Source of the DNA: Actinoallomurus bryophytorum
Lineage (GTDB): Bacteria > Actinomycetota > Actinomycetes > Streptosporangiales > Streptosporangiaceae
Direction: 5' to 3'
Assembly (NCBI RefSeq): GCF_006716425.1
Contig: NZ_VFOZ01000003.1
Span: 62,001 to 126,000, forward strand
Length of the DNA stretch: 64,000 nucleotides
Each line of letters opens with the position of its first letter. Positions within the stretch are counted from its first letter, which is position 1. Positions 8,643 to 18,643 of the stretch are shown here, one piece after another. The notes beneath the pieces are model-generated. The model saw only the letters and a list, made by a program, of their open reading frames with translations. It was not told where the DNA came from and made no database searches. A program made the translations under genes and the position numbers.

Positions 8643-10016
8643 ATGCAGTCCACCCTCCGCCACGTGGCGCGCCGCCGTGCGCCCGCTCATCTCATCGTGA
8701 TCGCGTCCGCCGCGATCATGCTTCTCGTCGGCTACCTCGTGGCCGGCACCCCGCTCAACGCCGGAGCCGCCGCGCCGAAGGCCGCCGCCTGCGGCGGGAG
8801 CAACCTCGCGCTGAACCACACGGTGACGGCCTCCTCCACCGAGAACGCCGGCACCCCCGCCTCGGCCGCCGTGGACGGCAACACCGGAACCCGCTGGTCC
8901 AGCGCCTTCAGCGACCCGCAGTGGCTGCAGGTCGACCTGGGCTCGTCACAGCAGATCTGCCAGGTGTCCCTCACCTGGGAGGCGGCGTACGCGACGGCCT
9001 TCCAGATCCAGGTCTCGGCCAACGGCAGCAGCTGGACGACCGTCTACAGCACCACGACCGGCACCGGCGGCGCCCAGACGCTCAGCGTCACCGGCACCGG
9101 CCGCTACGTCCGGATGAACGGCACCGCCCGCAGCACCCCGTACGGCTACTCGCTGTGGGAGTTCGCGGTGTACTCCGGGACCACCACGACGCCCCCGCCG
9201 ACCGACTCGTTCTGGGGCGACACCAGCACCATCCCCGCCGCGAACAACGTCCTCGAGCTGAAGATCCTCAACCGGACCAACGGGCACTACCCGGACAGCC
9301 AGGTCTACTGGAGCTTCAACGGCCAGACGCACTCGATCGCCGAACAGCCCTACTTCGACATGCCCGCCAACTCCGCCGGCCGGATGTACTTCTACCTGGG
9401 CTCGCCGACCGGCCAGTACAAGGACTTCATCGAGTTCACGGTCGGGCCGGACGTGTTCAACGGCAACACGACACGCGTCGACGGCTTCGGCCTCAAGCTG
9501 GCCCTGCGGCTGCACGCCCACGACGGGTACGACACGCAGGTCGGCGAGGACCAGGCCACGTTCGCCGAGGACCGCTCGGCGACGTTCCAGCGGTTCCAGG
9601 ACGAGGTGCCGACCGAGTTCAAGCACCTCGCCACCGTCCAGGCGCCCTACTACATCCCCGCGCCGGGCAGTGACAGCGCCTTCCGTACCGGCGGCCAGTA
9701 CGCGAACTACTTCACCAGCTACGCGCAGGCGAACGGCGTGAACGAGCCCACCTCCAACATCTTCGGATGCGCGGGCTCGCTGGCGGGCAACCCGAACATG
9801 TGCGCCGCCCTGAACCGGCACGTCGCGGGCCAGCCGCAGCAGTCCGACCCGAGCCAGTACTACAAGGCCGCGCCCGCCAACTACTACGCCAAGTTCTGGC
9901 ACGACCACGCGATCAACCACCTGGCCTACGGCTTCCCCTACGACGACGTCGCCGGCCAGTCCTCGTTCATCTCCCACGGCGACCCGCAGTACCTGCTCGT
10001 CGCCGTCGGCTGGTGA
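8643..10016 (+). CDS. Secreted GH64 endo-beta-1,3-glucanase with N-terminal discoidin module
   Basis: A 457-residue secreted protein. It has an N-terminal signal/membrane segment (residues 17-36), an F5/8 type C (discoidin, CBM32-like) domain at about 53-178, a TP-rich linker at 180-188 and a GH64 domain from about 195 to the end. The likely catalytic pair is E264 (FIEFTV) and D280 (RVDGFG); their 16-residue spacing equals that of characterised laminaripentaose-producing GH64 enzymes. GH64 enzymes release pentasaccharides from beta-1,3-glucan, e.g. fungal cell wall. ATG 8643 follows AAAGGGAG. Only 20 bp separate it from the GH16 gene, so the two form an operon, probably controlled by the palindrome at 8515. 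Confidence 0.88.
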   Translation: MQSTLRHVARRRAPAHLIVIASAAIMLLVGYLVAGTPLNAGAAAPKAAACGGSNLALNHTVTASSTENAGTPASAAVDGNTGTRWSSAFSDPQWLQVDLGSSQQICQVSLTWEAAYATAFQIQVSANGSSWTTVYSTTTGTGGAQTLSVTGTGRYVRMNGTARSTPYGYSLWEFAVYSGTTTTPPPTDSFWGDTSTIPAANNVLELKILNRTNGHYPDSQVYWSFNGQTHSIAEQPYFDMPANSAGRMYFYLGSPTGQYKDFIEFTVGPDVFNGNTTRVDGFGLKLALRLHAHDGYDTQVGEDQATFAEDRSATFQRFQDEVPTEFKHLATVQAPYYIPAPGSDSAFRTGGQYANYFTSYAQANGVNEPTSNIFGCAGSLAGNPNMCAALNRHVAGQPQQSDPSQYYKAAPANYYAKFWHDHAINHLAYGFPYDDVAGQSSFISHGDPQYLLVAVGW

Positions 10017-10036
10017 CCCCCCGAAAGGAGCAGCAC

Positions 10037-11383
10037 ATGTTCGCGACACGCACACACCGGCTCCGGGTGGCCACCGGCGCCCTCGTCCTCGCCGTCGGCA
10101 TGATCGCCCCGGCGACGACCGCCACCCAGACGGCCTCGGCCAGGCCCGCCACCGTACCGCCGCCGCCCTCGGGCTTCACCACGACCTGGAGCGACGACTT
10201 CACCGGTGGGAGCGGCACCGGGCTGAACACCGGGACCTGGAAGTACGACACCGGGCCCGGCAGCAGCTTCGGCACCGGTGAGATCGAGACGATGACCAAC
10301 AGCACGTCGAACGTCTACCAGGACGGCGCCGGGCATCTCGTTCTCAAGGCCCTCCACTCGGGTTCGGACCCGCGCGGGGGCTGGACCTCCGGCCGGGTCG
10401 AGACGCAGGCCGCCACGTTCGGCGCCCCCGCGGGCGGCGTCGTGATGATGCAGGCGTCGATCCAGCAGCCCAACGTCTCCACCGCCAACGGAGCGGGCTA
10501 CTGGCCGGCGTTCTGGATGCTCGGCTCGACGCTGCGCAGCGGGACGACGTGGCCGACCTCCGGTGAGGTCGACATCCTCGAGGACATCAACGGCCGCAGC
10601 TCGGTGTTCGGCACCCTGCACTGCGGCACCAACCCCGGCGGGCCCTGTAACGAGTCCACCGGAATCGGCAGCGGTGAACGCGCGTGCGGCGGCTGCCAGA
10701 CCGGCTATCACACCTACGCGGTGCAGATCGACCGGTCGGTCTCGCCCGAGCAGATCCGCTGGTACCTCGACGGCAACAACTACTTCACGCTCGCCGCGAA
10801 CCGGGTGGACGCCACCACCTGGGCGAACGCCGTCGACCATCCCTTCTTCATCATCTTCGACCTGGCGATGGGCGGAGGGTTCCCCGACGCGTTCGGCGGC
10901 GGTCCCAACTCCTCGACCGTCTCCGGCGCGTCGCTCAACGTCGACTACGTCGCCGTCTACAACAAGGCACCGGGCGGCGGAGGCGGTGGCGGCAGCGGGA
11001 CGAACCTGTCCCAGGGCCACCCGACCACCGCGTCCTCGACCGAGCAGCCCGGCACCGCCGCGGCCAACGCCACGGACGGCGACACCGGGTCACGCTGGTC
11101 GAGTGCGTTCAGCGACCCGCAGTGGCTCCAGGTCGACCTGGGCGCGGTGCACAACCTGTCCCACGTGCTGCTCAACTGGGAGGCGGCGTACGGCAAGGCG
11201 TTCCAGATCCAGACGTCCACCAACGGCACGAGCTGGACGAACGTGTACTCGACGACCACCGGCACCGGGGGAGTGCAGGACCTGAACGTCTCCGGGTCCG
11301 GCCGGTACGTGCGCGTGTACGGGACCCAGCGATCCACCCCGTACGGCTATTCGCTGTATGAGTTCCAGGTCTTCGGATCCTGA
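10037..11383 (+). CDS. Secreted GH16 endo-beta-1,3-glucanase with C-terminal discoidin module
   Basis: A 448-residue secreted enzyme. It has a signal peptide (VATGALVLAVGMIAPATTATQTASA, cleavage near residue 35), a GH16 jelly-roll domain at about 46-312, a Gly-rich linker (GGGGGGGSG) and an F5/8 type C domain at about 322-448. The GH16 catalytic signature GEVDILED gives E177 as nucleophile, D179 as helper and E182 as acid/base. The discoidin module is nearly the same as the one in the upstream GH64 protein but sits at the other end. GH16 plus GH64 gives two endo-acting activities on beta-1,3-glucan. GAAAGGAG precedes the ATG. A strong hairpin follows the stop. Confidence 0.9.
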   Translation: MFATRTHRLRVATGALVLAVGMIAPATTATQTASARPATVPPPPSGFTTTWSDDFTGGSGTGLNTGTWKYDTGPGSSFGTGEIETMTNSTSNVYQDGAGHLVLKALHSGSDPRGGWTSGRVETQAATFGAPAGGVVMMQASIQQPNVSTANGAGYWPAFWMLGSTLRSGTTWPTSGEVDILEDINGRSSVFGTLHCGTNPGGPCNESTGIGSGERACGGCQTGYHTYAVQIDRSVSPEQIRWYLDGNNYFTLAANRVDATTWANAVDHPFFIIFDLAMGGGFPDAFGGGPNSSTVSGASLNVDYVAVYNKAPGGGGGGGSGTNLSQGHPTTASSTEQPGTAAANATDGDTGSRWSSAFSDPQWLQVDLGAVHNLSHVLLNWEAAYGKAFQIQTSTNGTSWTNVYSTTTGTGGVQDLNVSGSGRYVRVYGTQRSTPYGYSLYEFQVFGS

Positions 11384-11388
11384 GCGAA

Positions 11389-11428
11389 CGTGGGCCGGGA
11401 CGCGACGCGTCCCGGCCCACGTGCGTTT

Positions 11429-11429
<1 letters not shown>
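11389..11429. terminator. Bidirectional terminator between glucanase operon and htpG
   Basis: A 15-bp perfect inverted repeat, arms 11389-11403 and 11407-11421, with a 3-nt loop, followed by TGCGTTTT on the plus strand. The T-run overlaps the htpG stop codon, so the hairpin can end both convergent units. Confidence 0.85.
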
Positions 11430-13315
<1,886 letters not shown>

Positions 13316-13411
13316 CGGATAACTCTGCTCCCTGCGTACGTTCGTTCTCGGTGTCCGTGGAGACCGGTCTAGGCAGGTTCTCAGCGTATCGAGACGGGCC
13401 CGATCCCCGCG

Positions 13412-15436
13412 TCAGCCGAGCAGTTTCGCGGGGGTGACGGGCAGGTCGCGTATGCGCCGCCCGGTCGCGTGGTGGACGGCGTTGGCGACGGCCGCGGCGG
13501 TGCCCACGATGCCGATCTCGCCGATCCCCTTGGAGCCCATCGGGTTGAGGTAGGGATCCTCCTCCTCGATCCACACCGCCTCGATGTCCCGTACGTCGGC
13601 GCACGCCGCGACGTGGTACTGCGCGAGGTCGTGGTTCAAGAAGCCGCCGGACTCCTCATCGACCACCGTCTCCTCCATGAGCGCCATTCCCAGGCCCATC
13701 GTCATGGCGCCGATGAACTGCGACCGCGCCAGCGTCTCGTCCAGGATCCGGCCGGCGGCGAACACGCCCAGCAGCCGCGGGACGCGTATCTCACCGGTGT
13801 CGATGTCCACGTGTACCTCCGCGAACTGGGCGCCGAACGCGTGACGGGAGAAGCCGGAGTCGGCCTCCACGTCCGCCGTGGTGTCGGCGGTACCCCGGTC
13901 ACCGTTCTTCAGCAACGCCTCGCACGCACGTACGACCGCCGATCCCCACGACGCGGTCCCCATGGAGCCGCCCGCGAGAGACGCCTTCGGCAGTGCGCTG
14001 TCGCCGACCTCGACCCTGACGCGTTCGGCCGGGGCGCCCAGGGCCTCCGCCGCGATGCGGGTGAGCACCGTACGTGCCCCGGTGCCGATGTCGGCGGCGG
14101 CGATCCGTACGAGGAACTGGTCGTCCTCGACCGTGGCGCTGGCGCTGGACGGCTGCCGGTTGGCCGGGTACGTGGACGAGGCCACGCCGGTGCCGGTCAG
14201 CCACCGCCCGTCGAGCCGGATCCCGGGCTCGGGGTCACGCCGCTCCCAGCCGAAGCGCCGGGCGCCCTCACGCAGGCAGGTGATGAGGTGGCGCGAGCTG
14301 AACGGCAGACCGGACTCGGGATCGGTCGCGGGTTCGTTCAGCACCCGCAGCATGATCGGATCGATTCCACCGGCGATCGCGAGCTCGTCCATGGCCGACT
14401 CGAGGGCGAACATCCCCGGGCACTCGCCGGGCGCGCGCATCCACGAGGGCGTGGGCACGTCGAGCCGGGCGAGCCGGTGCGCCGTACGGCGAGCGGCCGC
14501 CGCGTACATGACACGTGTGGGCAGGGCGGTCGGCTCGCCGAACTCGACCAGAGTCGAGGACTGCTCGACCACCTCGTGGCTGATCGCGGTCAGCCGGTTC
14601 TGCGCGTCGGCGCCGAGCCGGACCCGCTGGATCGTGGGGGTGCGATAGCCGGTGACGTCGAACATCTGCTGCCGGGTCAGCGCCACCTTCACCGGGCGGC
14701 CGGCGGCCCGCGCGGCGAGCGCCGCGAGGATGGCGTTCGGGCGGGTGGTGCCCTTGCACCCGAAACCCCCGCCGACGTGCGGGGCGACGACGCGGACCTG
14801 GTCCGGAGGCAGGCCCAGCACCTTCGCGATGCTGTCGCGGTCGGCGGTCGCGCCCTGCGTCGCGTCGTAGAGCGTCAGGCCGCCGTCCTCCTCCCAGACC
14901 GCCATCGTCGCGTGCGGCTCCATCGGGTTGTTGTGCATCGTGGGCGTCGTGTACGTGGCGTCCACGACCACGGCCGCGTCGGCCAGCGCGGCCTCGACGT
15001 CGCCCAGCTCGGAGACGGCGGGAAAGTCCGGAAGGACCGTCTTTGGCGTGTAGAGGCCGGGATGGTCCGCCCTCAGCAGTACGTCGTGCGGCTCGGCGTC
15101 GTAGGTGATGCGCACCGCGCGTTCGGCCGCGTCACGCGCCGTCTCCAGCGTGGTGGCGACCACCGCGGCCACGAGCTGGCCGTGGTAGGCGACCTGGTCG
15201 GTCTGGAAGAGCGCCAGCTCCGGGTCCTCGCGCGAGCCCAGCGGAGGCGGTTCGGCACTGGACAGCACCGCGAGCACGCCCGGCATGACGAGCGCCTCGC
15301 TCGCGTCGACCGACCGGATCCGCCCGCGGGCGATCGCCGACTGGATGGGATGGACGTACGCGACGTCGGCGGCCGGGTACTCATAGGCGTACCTCGCGCG
15401 CCCGGTGACCTTGTCGCCTCCTTCGACGCGGTTCAC
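13412..15436 (-). CDS. paoC: Molybdenum cofactor-binding subunit of PaoABC-type aldehyde oxidoreductase
   Basis: A 674-residue large subunit of a xanthine-oxidase-family enzyme. It begins with the usual NRVEGGDKVTGRARYAYEYP segment and contains the Moco-binding motifs GGFGCKG, the APGECPGMFALE region, GGSMGTASWG and the near-terminal GSKGIGEIGIVGTA that supplies the catalytic Glu. Substrates of this subgroup are aromatic or aliphatic aldehydes, oxidised to carboxylates with water as oxygen donor. The GTG start overlaps the stop of the FAD subunit (GTGA), so translation is coupled. At 674 residues it is somewhat shorter than E. coli PaoC (732). Xanthine or other heterocycles are less likely because of the FAD-subunit Cys insert. 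Confidence 0.88.
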   Translation of the reverse strand: MNRVEGGDKVTGRARYAYEYPAADVAYVHPIQSAIARGRIRSVDASEALVMPGVLAVLSSAEPPPLGSREDPELALFQTDQVAYHGQLVAAVVATTLETARDAAERAVRITYDAEPHDVLLRADHPGLYTPKTVLPDFPAVSELGDVEAALADAAVVVDATYTTPTMHNNPMEPHATMAVWEEDGGLTLYDATQGATADRDSIAKVLGLPPDQVRVVAPHVGGGFGCKGTTRPNAILAALAARAAGRPVKVALTRQQMFDVTGYRTPTIQRVRLGADAQNRLTAISHEVVEQSSTLVEFGEPTALPTRVMYAAAARRTAHRLARLDVPTPSWMRAPGECPGMFALESAMDELAIAGGIDPIMLRVLNEPATDPESGLPFSSRHLITCLREGARRFGWERRDPEPGIRLDGRWLTGTGVASSTYPANRQPSSASATVEDDQFLVRIAAADIGTGARTVLTRIAAEALGAPAERVRVEVGDSALPKASLAGGSMGTASWGSAVVRACEALLKNGDRGTADTTADVEADSGFSRHAFGAQFAEVHVDIDTGEIRVPRLLGVFAAGRILDETLARSQFIGAMTMGLGMALMEETVVDEESGGFLNHDLAQYHVAACADVRDIEAVWIEEEDPYLNPMGSKGIGEIGIVGTAAAVANAVHHATGRRIRDLPVTPAKLLG

Positions 15437-16401
15437 GTGACCAGCTCCTGCAGGGTGCGGACGATCAGATTGCGGGCCAGCGGGACCTTGTACGCGTTGC
15501 GCGGCAGCGGCCGCGCCCGGCTCAGCTCGGCCTCGGCGGCACGGGCGAACTCCTCCTCACCGGCACGTACGCCGCGGAGCTCCGCCTCGGCGATCTCGGC
15601 CCGCCACGGCGCGTGCGCGACGCCGCCGAGCGCCAGGCGGCAGTCGCGGACGACGCCGTCGGCGACCTCGAGCACGGCGGCGATGGAGACGAGGGCGAAC
15701 GCGAACGACGCGCGTTCTCGTACCTTGCGGTACTTCGAGGCGCCGGCGGGCGGGGGAGGCAGGTCCACGCCGGTGATCAGCTCACCCGGCCGCAGCACGG
15801 TGTCGCGGGACGGGTCGTCGCCGGGCAGCCGGTGCAGGCCGGGGATCGGCACCGTACGGTCGCCGTCCGGTCCGGTGACCCGGACCCGCGCGTCGAGGGC
15901 GGCGAGCGCCACCGCCATGTCGGACGGGTGCGTCGCCACGCACTGCCCGGAGTGGCCGAGCACCGCCAGGTTGCTGTGGTCGCCCTCGATCGCCGGGCAG
16001 CCCGAGGCGGGACGGCGCTTGTTGCACGGCTTGGAGACGTCCTGGAAGTAGGGGCAGCGGGTGCGCTGCAGCAGGTTGCCGCCGACCGTGGCCATGTTGC
16101 GGACCTGCCCGGACGCGCCGCTGAGCACGGCGCGGGCCAGCATCGGGTACCGCTCACGTACCACCGGGTGCGCGGCCAGGTCGCTGTTGCGCACCGCCGA
16201 GCCGATCCGCAGGCCGTCGCCGTCGCCGTCGATCGCGTCGTACGGGAGGCGCGCCACGTCCACGAGGGATTCGGGCTCGGCCACGCCGAGGCGCATCAGG
16301 TCCACGAGGTTGGTGCCGCCGCCGAGGTACATCGCGCCGGGCCCGAACCGCTCGACGGCGTCCCGCGCGTCACTGGCGCGGGCGTACGCGAAAGGTCTCA
16401 T
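15433..16401 (-). CDS. paoB: FAD-binding subunit of PaoABC-type aldehyde oxidoreductase, with [4Fe-4S] insert
   Basis: A 322-residue protein with the FAD motifs YLGGGTNLVDL (residues 25-35) and ATVGGNLLQRTRC. Directly after these lies a Cys-rich insert with C116, C126, C135 and, further on, C154; this is the arrangement that binds an extra [4Fe-4S] cluster in E. coli PaoB (YagS) and separates the group from ordinary CoxM/XdhB subunits. It passes electrons from the [2Fe-2S] subunit to FAD and an acceptor. The ATG at 16401 overlaps the upstream stop (ATGA); an upstream reading through the neighbouring gene is not coding. Confidence 0.88.
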   Translation of the reverse strand: MRPFAYARASDARDAVERFGPGAMYLGGGTNLVDLMRLGVAEPESLVDVARLPYDAIDGDGDGLRIGSAVRNSDLAAHPVVRERYPMLARAVLSGASGQVRNMATVGGNLLQRTRCPYFQDVSKPCNKRRPASGCPAIEGDHSNLAVLGHSGQCVATHPSDMAVALAALDARVRVTGPDGDRTVPIPGLHRLPGDDPSRDTVLRPGELITGVDLPPPPAGASKYRKVRERASFAFALVSIAAVLEVADGVVRDCRLALGGVAHAPWRAEIAEAELRGVRAGEEEFARAAEAELSRARPLPRNAYKVPLARNLIVRTLQELVT

Positions 16402-16889
16402 CGGCCGACCTCTTCGATCGCGGCGACGATGTTGACGTACGCACCGCAACGGCACAGGTTTCCGCTCATGCGTTCGCGGATCTCCTCCCGCGTCAGCGGT
16501 GGATCCGCGGTGAGATCGTCGGTGACGGCGCTCGGCCCGCGTTCGCCGAGCATCCCGGCCGCCGAGCAGAGCTGGCCCGGGGTGCAGTACCCGCACTGGA
16601 AGGCGTCGAGCTCCATGAACGCGGCCTGCAGGGGATGGGGCCGGCCGTCGTCGGCCAGTCCCTCGACCGTGGTGACCTCCGCGCCGTCGTGGGCGACGGC
16701 GAGCGCGAGACAGGCGTTGGACCGCCGGCCGTCGATCAGGACGGTGCACGCGCCGCACTGACCGTGGTCGCACCCTTTCTTGGTCCCGGTCAGGCCGAGG
16801 TGCTCGCGGAGCAGATCGAGCAGCGATGTGCGCGTGTCGATGCTCAGTGCGTATTCCGCGCCGTTGACCCGCAGTGATATCTCCGCCAT
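16398..16889 (-). CDS. paoA: [2Fe-2S] subunit of PaoABC-type aldehyde oxidoreductase
   Basis: A 163-residue protein with two [2Fe-2S] clusters. The plant-ferredoxin-like cluster uses C40, C45, C48 and C60 (GCDHGQCGACTVL...C). The second, in the helical domain, uses C99, C102, C146 and C148 (CGYC ... CRC). E. coli PaoA has a Tat leader; this protein has none, so the complex is probably cytoplasmic and should not need export. First gene of the three-gene unit; the 193-bp region before it is shared with the divergent amidase gene. Mo supply may come from the modA/molbindin genes 5 kb away. Confidence 0.93.
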   Translation of the reverse strand: MAEISLRVNGAEYALSIDTRTSLLDLLREHLGLTGTKKGCDHGQCGACTVLIDGRRSNACLALAVAHDGAEVTTVEGLADDGRPHPLQAAFMELDAFQCGYCTPGQLCSAAGMLGERGPSAVTDDLTADPPLTREEIRERMSGNLCRCGAYVNIVAAIEEVGR

Positions 16890-17082
16890 GCGAGGCGCCT
16901 ACCCGGGCTCCGGTCCGTTAACTCGCTCGCCAGGTCCAAGGCTCGTACCGGCATGCACCCCGCCGTGCGCCCATGCGGCATAAAACGGATATTCGACCGC
17001 ACGGACGTTCACGGCTCCTCCTGTGGGTACGTCATCCGAGCATGCAAGCCCGCAGACTCGCCCACACCGGCGACGATCGCCC
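16890..17082. other. Divergent promoter region, paoABC / amidase
   Basis: No gene. Contains the less GC-rich stretch GCATAAAACGGATATTCGAC (16977-16996), the most promoter-like part, but no clear -35/-10 pair or perfect dyad was recognised. Confidence 0.3.
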
Positions 17083-18501
17083 ATGACCGGCAAGCACACG
17101 GCCGAGGCCCTCGTCTACTCCGACGCGACCAGGCTGGCCGAGCTGATCCGCGAACGGGAGGTGTCGCCGGTCGAAGTGGTGCGGGCACACCTCGACCGCA
17201 TCGAGGCGGTCAACCCGCGGATCAACGCGATCGTCACGGTCGCGGGCCCGCTGGAAGCCGCACAGGCGGCCGAGAAGGCTCTGTCGTCGGGCGAGGAGCT
17301 CGGGCCGTTGCACGGAGTGCCGTTCACGGTGAAGGACTCCATCGATACCGCCGGGGTGCCCACCCAGCGCGGTTCGCCGATCTTCCGGGGCCGCGTTCCC
17401 GCCGTCGACGCGGCCGGGGTCGCGCGGATGAGGCGCGCCGGCGCGATCCTGCTCGCGAAGACGAATCTCCCCGAGTTCTCCTACTCGACCGAGACGGACA
17501 ACCTGCTCACGGGGCGGGCGAACAACCCGTGGGACCTCGACCGCACGCCCGGCGGGTCGAGCGGCGGCGAGTCGGCGGCGATCGCGGCGGGAATGTCACC
17601 GCTCGGCCTCGGCACCGACCTCGCGATCTCGGTACGCGGCCCTGCAGCGCACACCGGCATCGTCGCCCTCAAGCCCACGCACGGGCGCATCCCGATGACC
17701 GGAGTCTGGCCACGGGTGCCGCGCCGGTTCTGGCACATGGGCCCGATGGCGCGCAGCGTCCGCGACATCGCGCTCGCCTACTCGGTCCTTGCCGGGCCGG
17801 ACGGGGCCGACGGCTACGCCACCAGCCCGCCGAACCTCGACACCGGCGTCGGTTCCGCGCCGGGCCGCCGGCTTCGGGTGGGGTGGCTGGTCGAGCCCGG
17901 CTTCGGCCCGGTCGACCCGGAAGTCGCCGCGACCGTGCGGGCGGCCGCCGACGCGCTGACGCTCACCGGCGCGGTCGTGGAACCCGTCCGCATCCCGGCA
18001 CTCGAACGCGACTTCGCGCTCGACGTCTTCTACGCACTGCACGTGATGGAGATGAAGCCCGCCTTCGCCGAGGCGGCCGCCGGCCACGAGGACGAGATCT
18101 TCAAGATCGTCAAGGCGATGCTCAAGACGCCGGACACGCCGTACCGGGACTACGTCCTCGCCGAACAGGCGCGCGAGCGGCTCAAGGACGGCTTCGCCGA
18201 ATACTTCCGGAACCACGATGCGCTCCTCACGCCCGTGGTGCCCGTTCCGGCGCACGAACACCGTGCGAGGGAGTTCGTCGTCGACGGCCGGCCCGTGCCG
18301 GCCAGGTTCATCCAGGGCGCCACCGTGCCATTCAACGTGACCGGGCTCCCCGGCCTGTCGATCAGGTTCGGCACGAGCGGTGACGGGCTGCCCATCGGGG
18401 TGCAGCTCGTGTCCGGAAGGCTGGCCGAATCCACAGTGCTGTACCTGGCCGCGCAACTGGAGGCCATGAGCCCCGTACGTGACCTGCGTCCAAGCCTTTG
18501 A
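17083..18501 (+). CDS. Amidase-signature family amidase
   Basis: A 472-residue amidase. The Ser-cisSer-Lys catalytic set is visible: K84 in TVKDSID, the cis-Ser in GGSSGG (residues 158-162) and the nucleophile S183. The usual DxGGS nucleophile strand reads DLAIS here, so the two glycines next to the nucleophile are Ala-Ile; the serine itself is kept. Family members hydrolyse aliphatic or aromatic amides; the substrate is open. The ATG at 17083 was chosen because it starts the conserved N-terminal helix; an ATG 20 codons upstream gives a poor leader. Divergent from paoABC, so a shared aldehyde/amide catabolic role is possible but unproven. Confidence 0.88.
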   Translation: MTGKHTAEALVYSDATRLAELIREREVSPVEVVRAHLDRIEAVNPRINAIVTVAGPLEAAQAAEKALSSGEELGPLHGVPFTVKDSIDTAGVPTQRGSPIFRGRVPAVDAAGVARMRRAGAILLAKTNLPEFSYSTETDNLLTGRANNPWDLDRTPGGSSGGESAAIAAGMSPLGLGTDLAISVRGPAAHTGIVALKPTHGRIPMTGVWPRVPRRFWHMGPMARSVRDIALAYSVLAGPDGADGYATSPPNLDTGVGSAPGRRLRVGWLVEPGFGPVDPEVAATVRAAADALTLTGAVVEPVRIPALERDFALDVFYALHVMEMKPAFAEAAAGHEDEIFKIVKAMLKTPDTPYRDYVLAEQARERLKDGFAEYFRNHDALLTPVVPVPAHEHRAREFVVDGRPVPARFIQGATVPFNVTGLPGLSIRFGTSGDGLPIGVQLVSGRLAESTVLYLAAQLEAMSPVRDLRPSL

Positions 18502-18643
18502 CCCATCGCAGCTATATATCCGGAATAGACGGATAAGGCGCCACTTTACCTTTACCCACCGATGGCGGCTTCCTTTGATCTGCTTTTCGGCATTAAGGGT
18601 ATTCCGCCTTTATGTTGCTATTCGCGCGAGATGGAGCGTCAGA
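18502..18643 (+). other. Leader region before the NRAMP-oxdC pair
   Basis: No gene. Contains the dyad at 18517-18535 and, after it, a less GC-rich tract (ACTTTACCTTTACCC and TATGTTGCTATTCG) that probably holds the promoter. A GGAG ribosome site lies at 18633-18636. Confidence 0.4.
18517..18535. promoter_or_regulatory. Dyad TATCCG-N7-CGGATA upstream of NRAMP gene
   Basis: A perfect 6-bp inverted repeat with a 7-nt spacer. The surrounding sequence, ATATCCGGAATAG..GGATAAGGCG, matches the dyad at 21230-21250 at most positions, suggesting one regulator or one conserved element flanking the NRAMP-oxdC pair. Confidence 0.5.

Noticed and set aside
13469-16051. An 860-codon open frame on the plus strand opposite the paoABC genes
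   Set aside because: High-GC antisense frame with Arg/Gly/Ala-rich composition and no motif; the minus-strand frames encode a clear three-subunit enzyme.
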